Positions 9,006 to 18,002 of a stretch of 64,000 bases of DNA are shown piece by piece. Location of the stretch: positions 1-64,000 of the forward strand of contig JAIFLR010000024.1 in the NCBI GenBank assembly GCA_020048985.1. Direction: 5' to 3'. The DNA is from Halobacteriovorax sp. GTDB taxonomy: Bacteria; Bdellovibrionota; Bacteriovoracia; Bacteriovoracales; Bacteriovoracaceae. Numbering within the stretch: position 1 is the stretch's first letter; each line of letters starts with the position of its first letter. The notes under the pieces are model-generated. The model was not told where the DNA came from, searched no databases, and saw only the letters and a list, made by a program, of their open reading frames with translations. A program made the position numbers and the translations under genes.

Positions 9006-9614
9006 TTAGTAACCAACTACAACATGCGATAATACTTTACTCTGGTTAATCGTAAAACCAGCCATTAAAGCAGCAGTAATATTGCTTGAATCCACAGGAC
9101 CTACAGCAGCAATAATAAATGTTTCAGTCGCTGGAGCAAGCTGTGTTCCAGTAGTAGATGAAGCGCCAGCAGCGTTAGCAAGGTGGTTAGCAGCTGTTCC
9201 AGCAGCACCAGAAAGCGCTTTAGTTGCAGGAAAAATACTGATTGCAGCAGTGATCGTGGCAGGACAAGCCGTAACGTTAAGACCGTTAGCAACAGCTTGG
9301 GCCAATGGAACAGCATCTACGGCGTTTGCCTGGAATCCAACAGCGAAGTAGCGTTGAGCAGCTTCATTGGTAGGGTTGTAACCCATGTAAGTCAAACAAG
9401 AGTGGTACATATTGTAGTCAGAGTAAAAAGACTGCTCAGCTGTGTAAGCAGCAGAAAGCTGAAGTTTGGCTTCAGAAGTCTTAGCTTTCGCCTGATACTT
9501 TTTAAAGTTAGGAATCGCAACAGCAGAAAGAACGCCGATAATGGCTACAACCACCATCAACTCAACCAACGTAAAACCATCTTGTCGCTTAAGCGACTTC
9601 ATAAAACTTTTCAT
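9006..9614 (-). CDS. pilA: Type IV major pilin PilA (prepilin)
   Basis: This is the structural subunit of the pilus. The ATG at 9614 follows GGAGG; the frame could begin 18 bases earlier at a TTG, but that would place the GGAGG inside the gene. The leader MKSFMKSLKRQDG ends in Gly before FTLVELMVVVAIIGVLSAVAIP, the class III prepilin signal with Glu at mature position 5, to be cut by PilD. The remaining body is alanine- and threonine-rich with two cysteines (in HSCLTYMG and VTACPATI) that could form a disulphide. The 231 bases upstream to pilC hold no gene; a TATAAT-like box lies at 9723-9728 without a clear -35. pilS and pilR, the usual regulators, are absent here. Confidence 0.96.
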   Translation of the reverse strand: MKSFMKSLKRQDGFTLVELMVVVAIIGVLSAVAIPNFKKYQAKAKTSEAKLQLSAAYTAEQSFYSDYNMYHSCLTYMGYNPTNEAAQRYFAVGFQANAVDAVPLAQAVANGLNVTACPATITAAISIFPATKALSGAAGTAANHLANAAGASSTTGTQLAPATETFIIAAVGPVDSSNITAALMAGFTINQSKVLSHVVVGY

Positions 9615-9845
9615 ACATCCTCCATTGACCAAGTCATTAAGAGACCTGGCGTTTTGTTTATTAAGTCCCGCTTACTCTGCTTGATATTAAGAATCAAACA
9701 TCATCAGTGGTTCTTATTTATAATTATAAGCCAAATCCGGTATTTATTATAAAAATCATATCAAACAATATTAGTTCACCCTATTTCGGCAACTTATGCC
9801 GCATTCACCAAAATCACAACTCCTATGACTGGCAAAATCTTGTGG

Positions 9846-11066
9846 CTATTCTGCTCCACCGGCCGACATAAAGATCGGAAGGTACATGGCAATCAAAACG
9901 AATCCAATCATCCCGCCCAAAACAACCAGGATTATTGGCTCGATTAACTTAGTCATATTTGCAACAAGCTCCTCAACCTCATCCTGGAAAACGTCAGCAA
10001 CCTTAACCAACATATTGTCCAAGTTACCGGTAGATTCGCCCACCTTCATCATCTGAGTCACTAATGGAGGAAAGTACGCTATTCGTGCCAAAGGCTCAGT
10101 AATAGACTTACCTTCAATTACTGCAAGACGCACCTTCGTAAGATCTTTGGCCATCTGGGTGTTATCGAGGGTATCAATACAAATCTCAAGGGAATCAATA
10201 ATGGGCACACCAGCCGTCAGCATGGTTGAAAGAGTTCGAGTAAAATTACCTAAGTTTCCCTTAATGATAAGCATCCCAAATAGGGGAACTTTCATTGTAA
10301 AGCGATCCCACTGGGCCTTGCCTTCTTTGGTTTTGATGAAATTTAAAAAAAACATCGTGCCGGCAATGAGTCCTGCTATTAAGAGCAGAGTGTAGTTTCT
10401 AAAAAAGTCTGAAATATCAATTACTGTCTGGGTAACCCAGGGGATTTCCTGATTTGATTCTTTCAACATTCCCACGAATTGCGGAACAACGAATGTCATC
10501 AAACCAAAGATTACGATGATACCAACAAAGACCACAATTACAGGATAAGTAAGTGCTGATTTAACTTGTTTCTTTAACTTTTCCTGTTTTTCCAAAAATT
10601 CGGCCAACTTATTTAGGATGGAATCCAAAATACCTGCAGCTTCACCGGCCTTTACTAGTGAGCAGTAAAGTTTATCAAAACCTGTTTGGGAGGAAAGAGC
10701 ATCATACAAACTTTTCCCTTCTTCAACCTGCATAGAAACACTCTTAACGACTCTTTTCAAAACCATGTTCTGTTCTTGTTTATGAAGAATTTCTAATCCT
10801 TCAAGAATTGGAACACCAGCATTAATAAGAATCGCTAGCTGTCTCGTAAACCGCATAAGCTCCGCCCGGCCAAAAGGCTTTGCAAGGCCCTTGTCCACCA
10901 TCCACTGACCCAGATCTGCTTCAAAGAAAGAGGGAGCAGTTACTTTGGTCGCTCTGATATTTTGGCGACGAAGTATCTTTTTTACTTCTCTTTCATTGTC
11001 AGCTTCGATGGTGTTTTCCACCTTCTTGCCTTGGGCAGTAAAGCCTATGTATTTAAACTTTGGCAT
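9846..11066 (-). CDS. pilC: Type IV pilus inner-membrane platform protein PilC
   Basis: The 406-residue protein has the duplicated T2SSF fold: RFTRQLAILINAGVPILEGLEIL near residue 75 and NFTRTLSTMLTAGVPIIDSLEI near 275. Three membrane segments are present (about 175-200, 225-245 and 375-400). PilC is the platform on which the PilB and PilT motors act to add or remove pilin. It starts three bases after the pilT stop, so pilB, pilT and pilC form one transcript. Normal length, no oddities. Confidence 0.96.
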   Translation of the reverse strand: MPKFKYIGFTAQGKKVENTIEADNEREVKKILRRQNIRATKVTAPSFFEADLGQWMVDKGLAKPFGRAELMRFTRQLAILINAGVPILEGLEILHKQEQNMVLKRVVKSVSMQVEEGKSLYDALSSQTGFDKLYCSLVKAGEAAGILDSILNKLAEFLEKQEKLKKQVKSALTYPVIVVFVGIIVIFGLMTFVVPQFVGMLKESNQEIPWVTQTVIDISDFFRNYTLLLIAGLIAGTMFFLNFIKTKEGKAQWDRFTMKVPLFGMLIIKGNLGNFTRTLSTMLTAGVPIIDSLEICIDTLDNTQMAKDLTKVRLAVIEGKSITEPLARIAYFPPLVTQMMKVGESTGNLDNMLVKVADVFQDEVEELVANMTKLIEPIILVVLGGMIGFVLIAMYLPIFMSAGGAE

Positions 11067-11069
11067 AAA

Positions 11070-12209
11070 TTATCTTTTTTTCTTAGCCGATGTATCTATC
11101 CCCAGCATCCTCGCGAGTTCTTCTGGGTTGTTCGAGAAAGTCATAGCTGTTTCCGGAGTAATGAGTCCGGAATCCAACACCTTTTTAATATTTTGGTTCA
11201 TGGTAAACATACCTGTTTCATCCTGACCAATTTGCATTTGGGAATAAATCTGGTGAACTTTATCTTCGCGAATTAAGTTCCTGATAGCGGGAGTGATTCT
11301 TAAAATTTCCTGTACGGCCACGCGCCCCTTGGGAACCTTCGGTAGTAGTTGCTGAGCAATAACTCCCTGAAGAACGAAGGACAGGAGGGTTCTAATTTGA
11401 GTTTGCTGTTCGTGCGAAAACACGTTAATGATACGGTTAATTGTCTGAATGGTTGAGTTTGTGTGGAGTGTTCCAAAAACCACGTGTCCAGTTTCTGCAA
11501 TAGTAAGTGCTGCCTCAATTGTTTCAGGATCTCGAAGCTCTCCAACGAGAACAATATCAGGATCTTGTCTGAGCAATGATTTAATGCCTTTTCCAAAACT
11601 AAGTGTGTCTGCACCCACTTCTCTTTGGTTAACCAGCGACATCTTATGCTGGTGAACAAATTCAATTGGATCTTCAAGAGTAATAATATGACTTGAAGAG
11701 TTTGAATTAAGTTTATCGATAATAGAGGCGAGAGTAGTCGATTTCCCAGATCCAGTTGGCCCAGTCACGAGAAATAGACCTGAAGAGACATTCACCATAT
11801 CAAGTAAAATTGGGGGAAGTCCCAAAGCTTCAAAATCCGGGATCAAACTTGGAATTTGTCGAAACACAGCCGCCACGGTACCCTTTGAGTAGAAAACGTT
11901 GGCGCGGAAACGGGCCAGACCTTTAATACCGAAGGAAAAATCCAGCTCCAGGTTTTTTTCAAGCTCCGCTTTTTGTTTTTCAGTTAGAATTTGGTAGATC
12001 AGTCTTTTAGTATCATCCGGGGTCAGGCTGCCCACCTTAACTCGCACGATTTCACCACTGATTCTCATTCCCGGAGCACTACCGACAGTCAAATGCAGAT
12101 CGGAAGCACCGTTATCAACCATCACTTTAAAAAGCTGCTGAATTTGAAGATTGCCAATTCCTTGCTCTACGCCAGTCTTTGTCTGAGTTTGTGTACTTTC
12201 ATTTGCCAT
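11070..12209 (-). CDS. pilT: Pilus retraction ATPase PilT
   Basis: PilT is the hexameric motor that pulls pili back and powers twitching. It has an N-terminal PAS-like domain, Walker A GPTGSGKST near residue 144, the Asp box, Walker B IVLVGELRDPETIEAAL and the His box GHVVFGTLHTNS. The C-terminal AIRNLIREDKVHQIYSQMQ carries the AIRNLIRE motif diagnostic of PilT over PilB. The 379 residues match the family. It lies 9 bases after pilB. A working PilT implies retractile pili, relevant for gliding or prey contact in this group. Confidence 0.97.
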   Translation of the reverse strand: MANESTQTQTKTGVEQGIGNLQIQQLFKVMVDNGASDLHLTVGSAPGMRISGEIVRVKVGSLTPDDTKRLIYQILTEKQKAELEKNLELDFSFGIKGLARFRANVFYSKGTVAAVFRQIPSLIPDFEALGLPPILLDMVNVSSGLFLVTGPTGSGKSTTLASIIDKLNSNSSSHIITLEDPIEFVHQHKMSLVNQREVGADTLSFGKGIKSLLRQDPDIVLVGELRDPETIEAALTIAETGHVVFGTLHTNSTIQTINRIINVFSHEQQTQIRTLLSFVLQGVIAQQLLPKVPKGRVAVQEILRITPAIRNLIREDKVHQIYSQMQIGQDETGMFTMNQNIKKVLDSGLITPETAMTFSNNPEELARMLGIDTSAKKKR

Positions 12210-12218
12210 TCAAGACTC

Positions 12219-13892
12219 CTAAAGTTGATCTGACGCTGAATTCGAAACAGCTTCTTCAAGTGTTGTTAATCCCTGTGCTACTTTTGTAAGAGCACACATA
12301 CGAAGTGTTTTCATGCCGTCACGTATAGCCTGTTTTTTAAGCTCATCAGCTGAAGCATTACGTAGAATAAGTTCTCTGATTTTTGGAGTAACAGAAAGGA
12401 CTTCGTAGATTGCAAGACGGCCTTTATATCCGGTGTTATTGCACATATCACAACCTTTACCATGGTAGATTTTAATCTTTTCTGCCGATGCTGGAGCAAA
12501 CCCGCACGTGATAAGCTCCTCAACAGGGATTTTCTTTTCTTCACGGCAGTTAGTACAAATTTTCCGACAAAGACGCTGGGCCACGATCACGTTTAACGCC
12601 GCAACAACAAGAAAAGGTTCAATCCCCATATTCAGTAAGCGGGTGACTGTAGCAGGAGCATCGTTGGTGTGAAGTGTAGACAAAACAAGGTGGCCTGTAA
12701 GAGCTGCTTCTACGGCAATCTCGCCTACTTCCAAGTCTCGAATCTCTCCCACCATGATAATATCTGGATCTTGACGGAGAAATGCTTTCAATGCGGTGGC
12801 AAATGTTAAGCCAACTTCTTTTTTGACGTTTACCTGATTACAGCCTTCCAAGTTAAATTCACATGGATCTTCAGCTGTTGAGATATTGCTATCGGGAGTA
12901 TTCAGATCAGCCAGGGCAGAATAAAGAGTTGTGGTTTTACCTGAGCCTGTAGGGCCTGTCACTAGACACATACCATACGGGCGGTGAATTCCTTCTTTAA
13001 AAACCTCGAGCTGCTTCGCCTCAAATCCAAGTTTTGTCATGTCCAGCTGGAGGTTACTTGAATCCAGTAATCGTAAAACAATTTTCTCACCAAACAGTGT
13101 AGGCAAAGAAGAAACTCGATAATCAATTGGCTTTCCACCAATCATTAATTTGATACGTCCATCCTGGGGCTTACGTTTTTCAGAAATATCCATTTGTGAC
13201 ATAATCTTCAAACGAGACAGCACTGAAGGCATCATACTCTTAGGTGGCTGAGCTACCTCGACTAGGTTCCCATCAATTCGCAGCCTGACTCGAAAAATTC
13301 GTTCATAGGGCTCAACATGGATATCTGAAGCCTTTTTGACAAAGGCTTCTGCTAGAAGTCGATTCACAAAGGTCACGACATCATCTGAAATATCTTCAGC
13401 TTTTAGATTGTCTTCCTGGGCGCTACTTGCAGCTGTAACTTCTTGAATATTATTAATCAAATCATCAACAGAATCTTTTATCCCTGAATATAATTTTCTC
13501 CAGGAAGAAATGTTAGTTAAAATGAATTCAACTTGTTTTTTAAAGACGTCTGACAATTCTTTTGTAGCTTCGGCGATAACACTTGGATCAAAAGTTGCGA
13601 GAGTCACTTTTGAAGCAGTCTTCTGTATGGGTATTGCCCGCCACTTAATGGCGAGTTTTTTCTTTAATATCGAGATTGTTTCAGTAGGAACTTTTGCATT
13701 TCGTAAATCAATAAAAGTGAGAGAGTATTTTTCCGAACATACTTTGGCGAACTTGTTCTCATCAAAATATGGCATTGATAAAAGTTCGAACTCATTTATC
13801 TCATCATCTTTACCCATAGAAAGACGACGCAGCTCTTTAAGAGTGGCCATCCCCGTGTTGGTAACAATGTCGATAAACTCTTTACGAATCAT
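12219..13892 (-). CDS. pilB: Pilus extension ATPase PilB
   Basis: The 557-residue motor drives pilus extension. An MshEN-type N-terminal domain (about 1-160) is followed by the GspE core with Walker A GPTGSGKTTT, Walker B IIMVGEIRDLEVGE and His box TGHLVLSTLHTND. The four-cysteine zinc motif typical of PilB is visible (CRKICTNC and CDMCNNTGYKGR). The MshEN region can bind c-di-GMP in some PilB and MshE proteins, but the key residues cannot be judged by eye here. The ATG at 13892 follows AAAGGG. It is preceded by a 56-base gap to aroE on the same strand. Confidence 0.97.
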   Translation of the reverse strand: MIRKEFIDIVTNTGMATLKELRRLSMGKDDEINEFELLSMPYFDENKFAKVCSEKYSLTFIDLRNAKVPTETISILKKKLAIKWRAIPIQKTASKVTLATFDPSVIAEATKELSDVFKKQVEFILTNISSWRKLYSGIKDSVDDLINNIQEVTAASSAQEDNLKAEDISDDVVTFVNRLLAEAFVKKASDIHVEPYERIFRVRLRIDGNLVEVAQPPKSMMPSVLSRLKIMSQMDISEKRKPQDGRIKLMIGGKPIDYRVSSLPTLFGEKIVLRLLDSSNLQLDMTKLGFEAKQLEVFKEGIHRPYGMCLVTGPTGSGKTTTLYSALADLNTPDSNISTAEDPCEFNLEGCNQVNVKKEVGLTFATALKAFLRQDPDIIMVGEIRDLEVGEIAVEAALTGHLVLSTLHTNDAPATVTRLLNMGIEPFLVVAALNVIVAQRLCRKICTNCREEKKIPVEELITCGFAPASAEKIKIYHGKGCDMCNNTGYKGRLAIYEVLSVTPKIRELILRNASADELKKQAIRDGMKTLRMCALTKVAQGLTTLEEAVSNSASDQL

Positions 13893-13948
13893 ATTGCTGA
13901 TAACCCTTTAATTGTATGTTACCAGTTTCGGAGTTTTAAGCACTTAGT

Positions 13949-14641
13949 TTAGTGATTGTTCTGGGACCAGAATTGGGCGGCAGCTTGGGCCTGAATCAGA
14001 AGCATTTCCTGACCATCAAGATAAGTTTTAACCTTGGAAGGAAGAGTGTTTTGATGAGGTAATAGCTTGTAGTTATAGTCCCAGAAGATGCTGGTCTCAT
14101 CTAGATCACCCTCAAAGACAAAATCTCTAGTGCAGGCATTAATGATAATGTTTTGTGAATCGGCCAAATGAAAGGGGCGAAGATTGAAATTCCCGGTGAG
14201 ACCAGAAGCCCGATCTAGTACCGTGAATCTGACATTCAACTTTTTAGCAATGATTGAAGTTAGAGTGCCCATCACACCACTGCCTAATATAATAAGGTGG
14301 AGTTTGGGGAATTCCTTTTGGTACCTTTGAAGAGTACTTAGCACTGCTATAAGATCAGTATTGGTTCCAAACCAGCCTTTTTTAGTGAATGAGATGGTAT
14401 TGATCGCCCCAAGTTCTACAACTTCGGGTAGATCAACTATAACTGATGAAAAATAATGCCGCTTATAAGGGGATGTTACATTGACTCCATCATAGCGTAG
14501 TGACAACTCATGCAAACTTGGCAGCGAGGCAGAGGAAGGGACATCTAGCAAATCATAAACAATATCTTTCGCTATAATATCTTTATAGATTTGAGGAGAA
14601 AGAGAGTGTTCTATTGATTTACCAATGAGGGCCAATTTCAT
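13949..14641 (-). CDS. aroE: Shikimate dehydrogenase (short form)
   Basis: This enzyme reduces 3-dehydroshikimate to shikimate with NADPH in aromatic amino acid synthesis. Key residues are present: SxS-like SIEHSLSPQIY at the N-terminus, the catalytic lysine in GVNVTSPYKRHYF, the partner aspartate in FGTNTD, the nucleotide loop ILGSGVMGTL and the C-terminal DGQEMLLIQAQAAAQFW. At 230 residues it is about 40 shorter than the usual 270, with the loss in the NADP-binding half. All catalytic positions remain, so it is probably active. The start overlaps the ribF stop by four bases. Confidence 0.88.
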   Translation of the reverse strand: MKLALIGKSIEHSLSPQIYKDIIAKDIVYDLLDVPSSASLPSLHELSLRYDGVNVTSPYKRHYFSSVIVDLPEVVELGAINTISFTKKGWFGTNTDLIAVLSTLQRYQKEFPKLHLIILGSGVMGTLTSIIAKKLNVRFTVLDRASGLTGNFNLRPFHLADSQNIIINACTRDFVFEGDLDETSIFWDYNYKLLPHQNTLPSKVKTYLDGQEMLLIQAQAAAQFWSQNNH

Positions 14642-15579
14642 TTCTTACTCAAGTAAGTTCTCGCAAACAATATATCACTCTTTATCTGAGCAATAAGATC
14701 GTTAACGGTTGGAAATTTTACTTCGTCTCGAACTTTGGTTAAAAATTCAATTTCAAGTGATTCGCCATAAATATCAGTATCAAAATCAAATAGGTTTGTT
14801 TCAATGTGAATTTGATTCGACTCTTTAAATGTTGGGTTGTGACCGATGTTGGTGATCGATTTAAAGGTCATTCCATTATAATTTGTTCTTGTCACATAAA
14901 CACCGCGATGAGGCACCATCAGGTCCGTTGCCACCTGAATGTTGGCAGTAGGAAAGCCTATTTTTTTTCCGCGGCCTTCACCTTTTACAACAACACCTTC
15001 AAGATGAAAGGGCCTGGCCAGAAGTTCTTCCACCTCATCAATTCTTCCAGAGAGAATTTTCTCCCTAATCAGGCTGGATGACACGACTTTTCCCTGAAAC
15101 TCAAATTTGGGCTGAATTTCAACGGCAACTTTTAGCGGTTTACAAAGGTTTCTGACTAAATCGTAGTCGCCTTGTTTGTTCGCTCCAAACGCAAAATCAT
15201 AGCCAAGGTAAAAGTTTTTTAGCTCTGGATAAGCAAGTAGATGTTCCCGAAGAAATTTCTCAGGGGTGAGGGTGCTAAAATCTCTCGTGAACCCGATCTC
15301 CACGAGATAATCAACTCCCAAAGAACTCAGTAACTTTCGTCTCTGGTCATAGCTATTAATGAGAAAGCGCTCTTTCTCTGGTTGCAAAATTTTTTGTGGA
15401 TGAGGTATAAAAGTAACAACGACAAAAAGAATTTTCTTTTCAATACACTCAGTTTTTATTTTTCTCAACAATTCTCGATGCCCTAAATGAACACCGTCAA
15501 AGTTTCCAATTGTGAGCCCAACCTCCGGATAAGATCCGATAGATTTAGGGATATCAAGCAGACTTTGTAGTATCTTCAT
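14638..15579 (-). CDS. ribF: Bifunctional riboflavin kinase / FAD synthetase
   Basis: The 313-residue protein makes FMN and then FAD. The N-terminal nucleotidyltransferase half has IGNFDGVHLGHRELL (HxGH motif) near residue 25 and a FAFGANKQGD segment; the C-terminal kinase half has GEGRGKKIGFPTANI near 205 and an ETNLFDFDTDIYGE segment. It overlaps the batD-like gene by about 26 bases and aroE by four, so it is translated within a tight operon although the pathways are unrelated. Confidence 0.96.
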   Translation of the reverse strand: MKILQSLLDIPKSIGSYPEVGLTIGNFDGVHLGHRELLRKIKTECIEKKILFVVVTFIPHPQKILQPEKERFLINSYDQRRKLLSSLGVDYLVEIGFTRDFSTLTPEKFLREHLLAYPELKNFYLGYDFAFGANKQGDYDLVRNLCKPLKVAVEIQPKFEFQGKVVSSSLIREKILSGRIDEVEELLARPFHLEGVVVKGEGRGKKIGFPTANIQVATDLMVPHRGVYVTRTNYNGMTFKSITNIGHNPTFKESNQIHIETNLFDFDTDIYGESLEIEFLTKVRDEVKFPTVNDLIAQIKSDILFARTYLSKK

Positions 15580-17161
15580 TTTTCACACTTTGAATGTATT
15601 TATCCAGCTCTTTAAATGGGCTAGATTTGAATACAAATTTAAACTGACCTTTGCTATGGGAATAATCCTTATAGTCATTGGAATTCAATAAATCAATAAA
15701 ATAGCTTTTTGACTCCTGACTCAAGTCAGAGTCTCTTATAAGAGAAAGTGGAGATTTTCCTGTTTTAGAAATTAAGGGGGCCATCCAGTGAATAAAGTCG
15801 CTCAACTGGAAGGTGCCCTTTTTGAAGCTACCAGGGATTGTATGACTCGAAAAAGTGGGTAAATGCCCTTTTTTGAAAATGACCCCAAGGGCAATACTAA
15901 GAGCAATTAAGGACAGTCCAAGATTTAAATACCCCAGATAGCTCTTCCAGGATTTAACTCCCTCTAAAACCGGGCCAGACAGAGAATTTGGGACTTGTGG
16001 CAGCGTCACACCCGTTCCTGCTGATTTGTCTTGCTCAGTTGGAGTGTCTTTCTTGGCTTCTTTAGTATTTCCGCCAGCAACAACAATTTCAGGAACAGGA
16101 AGTTGCACAGGAATATACCTCATGGCTTCCGGATCGAAGTAAGTAAGAACAAGTTGTGATGCCGGTATGGTAAAGTTAGCCTTAGGCAAAAAGGTGTAAT
16201 CAAAAACCTTGGTTGCTTCGTCAGCATTGACTATCTTTAAGTCGCCATTAGATTCAAATTCTTCGAGACTTTCGTGCTTAAATACAGGAGGAGCCTCCAT
16301 ATTTTCAAGGGCCCCACCTCCGCTAACAGTTAGTTTAACCTCTAGGGGCTCATTAACAATTAGTCGGTGATTATTAATTTGAAGGTCAAATTCATGTTTG
16401 CCAACTAGGCCGGTGAAGCGTTCATCTTTTCCAGCCTCTGGGAGCGGTCTAACCTCAATGGAAATAGTTTCACTTGCCACAGACTTTACACGGGTCAAAT
16501 GAAGTGGATCAATCTTAAGTTGTCCCATTTTTTCTGGAAATAGTTTTGCACCATAGATCTGAGTTCTAATATAGAGTTGCCCATCAACATTAACTCTTTC
16601 AGATCTATCTGGTTCCTGTAAAAACCTTTTCAAAAAGCTATTTAACTTTGGATATTTCTTTATATCTAGATTACTCACAGGAACTTTGCTGTAGAGGTAA
16701 TATCGAACAACAATTCCCTCGCCAACAAATATACTTTTCTTGGCAACATCTGCCATAACAAAGACGTCTGCAGCAACTTCAGGTTCCTTGAGGATGGTAA
16801 AACTAAGACTTGGATGCCTGATGGTTTTCCCACCAACTTGAACATTAATGTCTCTGAGCCCCGCTGACCCCGGCTGTCCGGCAGCCAGTTCATAAACAAC
16901 GGTCATTTCTCTGGATGTGCTGAATTTTCCATTTGAAAAAACAGTACTCGTTTTAATACCATAGTTATTCTTACCAACCACTTCAACTTTGTAAGGGCTA
17001 AAATTGATGACCGGCTCAGAGTCTGAGTTTGTAAAAATGCGAAAAATTGCCTGAAACATTTCCCCTGCAACAGGTTTGGCAGGATTAAGCTCAATCTTCA
17101 CTTCATCCGCAATTGCAAATGATGTTATTAAGTATAATAAGGTCATAAATAATATCTTCAT
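15554..17161 (-). CDS. batD: BatD-like exported membrane protein
   Basis: The 535-residue protein has a signal peptide (ILFMTLLYLITSFAIADE), a long periplasmic beta-rich region with immunoglobulin-like strands (VKIELNPAKPVAGEMFQAIF at the start is the typical BatD opening), and one membrane segment near 405-425 (LNLGLSLIALSIALGVIF) before a cytoplasmic tail. The ATG at 17161 is chosen over a GTG at 17182 because it avoids overlap with the upstream gene and gives a proper signal peptide. BatD proteins accompany MoxR ATPases and are linked to aerotolerance or envelope stress in Bacteroides and Leptospira; the exact role is unsettled. Confidence 0.82.
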   Translation of the reverse strand: MKILFMTLLYLITSFAIADEVKIELNPAKPVAGEMFQAIFRIFTNSDSEPVINFSPYKVEVVGKNNYGIKTSTVFSNGKFSTSREMTVVYELAAGQPGSAGLRDINVQVGGKTIRHPSLSFTILKEPEVAADVFVMADVAKKSIFVGEGIVVRYYLYSKVPVSNLDIKKYPKLNSFLKRFLQEPDRSERVNVDGQLYIRTQIYGAKLFPEKMGQLKIDPLHLTRVKSVASETISIEVRPLPEAGKDERFTGLVGKHEFDLQINNHRLIVNEPLEVKLTVSGGGALENMEAPPVFKHESLEEFESNGDLKIVNADEATKVFDYTFLPKANFTIPASQLVLTYFDPEAMRYIPVQLPVPEIVVAGGNTKEAKKDTPTEQDKSAGTGVTLPQVPNSLSGPVLEGVKSWKSYLGYLNLGLSLIALSIALGVIFKKGHLPTFSSHTIPGSFKKGTFQLSDFIHWMAPLISKTGKSPLSLIRDSDLSQESKSYFIDLLNSNDYKDYSHSKGQFKFVFKSSPFKELDKYIQSVKNEDTTKSA

Positions 17162-17162
17162 T

Positions 17163-18002
17163 TCACCAATCCTTATTTTCACGATTTTGTCGGCGATTCA
17201 TGTCTCGAGTGCCCTGCTCAATAACTTTCATCTGGAGCTGACGATCATCAGACATGAGCTGCTTCAACTTGGGCGGCATTTTAGGAGGGGGAAGTTTACT
17301 CTTCTCTCCCTCTTTATCCTTGTTTTCCTGCGCTTTTTTATCTTTCTCTTCCTGCTCTTTATCGGACTCTTTTTTATCTTTTTCTTTCTCTTCGCCCTTA
17401 CTGTCTTTGTTATCTTTTTTGTCTTCGGGCTTATCCCCCTGACCTTGTTTATCTTTCTGATCCTTTGGATTTGATCCAGACTGGTTCTGCTGTTCTGAAC
17501 CGGATCCACTTTGTCCTTGTTGGTTATCTTTATTTTCTTTCTGGTCTTTTTTATCCTTCTTTTCTTGCTCTTTTTTCTGCTCTTGAGTGCGAAAGTAGTT
17601 CATTACATTTTTCTCAATCATCTGTTTAATCTTCACAGACTTTGAGCTCTTGGGGTCAAGTGATGAAGAAAGGCTGTCATAAACAGCAAGACCCTTTTGT
17701 TCATCACCTTTTTCTAAAAGGGCAGTTCCATAATTGAGATAGGCCTCAGGAGGGATATCTTCCTTCATTTGACCCATTGGTAGATTTTCCTCATAAAGGG
17801 AGAGCGCTTCATTTTTCGCTCCAGCTCGTTGAAGATCATCGGCAAGCTTAATTTTTTCCAATTGATTTAAGTCGCCGCTCTGGAGGCGCTCCATCTTTTT
17901 GATAACGGCCGGGGGGATTTCAACTTTCTCCTCTGACTGCGCATAAAGAGCAGGGATAGAAATCAAAAGAAGGAATAGTAAAAATGAGATTCTATTTTTC
18001 AT
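17163..18002 (-). CDS. BatC-like exported TPR protein with charged low-complexity tail
   Basis: A signal peptide (ISFLLFLLLISIPALYAQ) precedes a short TPR-like region at about 30-115 (AGAKNEALSLYEENL, LNYGTALLEKGDEQKGLAVYD). About 110 residues made almost only of Lys, Asp, Glu, Gln and Ser follow (about 140-250), then a conserved-looking tail with PPKMPPKLKQLMSDDRQLQ. BatB/BatC proteins of Bat operons combine TPRs with just such a charged tail. The gene sits between a membrane protein and batD with start/stop overlaps. I infer a periplasmic partner of BatD. Confidence 0.75.
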   Translation of the reverse strand: MKNRISFLLFLLLISIPALYAQSEEKVEIPPAVIKKMERLQSGDLNQLEKIKLADDLQRAGAKNEALSLYEENLPMGQMKEDIPPEAYLNYGTALLEKGDEQKGLAVYDSLSSSLDPKSSKSVKIKQMIEKNVMNYFRTQEQKKEQEKKDKKDQKENKDNQQGQSGSGSEQQNQSGSNPKDQKDKQGQGDKPEDKKDNKDSKGEEKEKDKKESDKEQEEKDKKAQENKDKEGEKSKLPPPKMPPKLKQLMSDDRQLQMKVIEQGTRDMNRRQNRENKDW

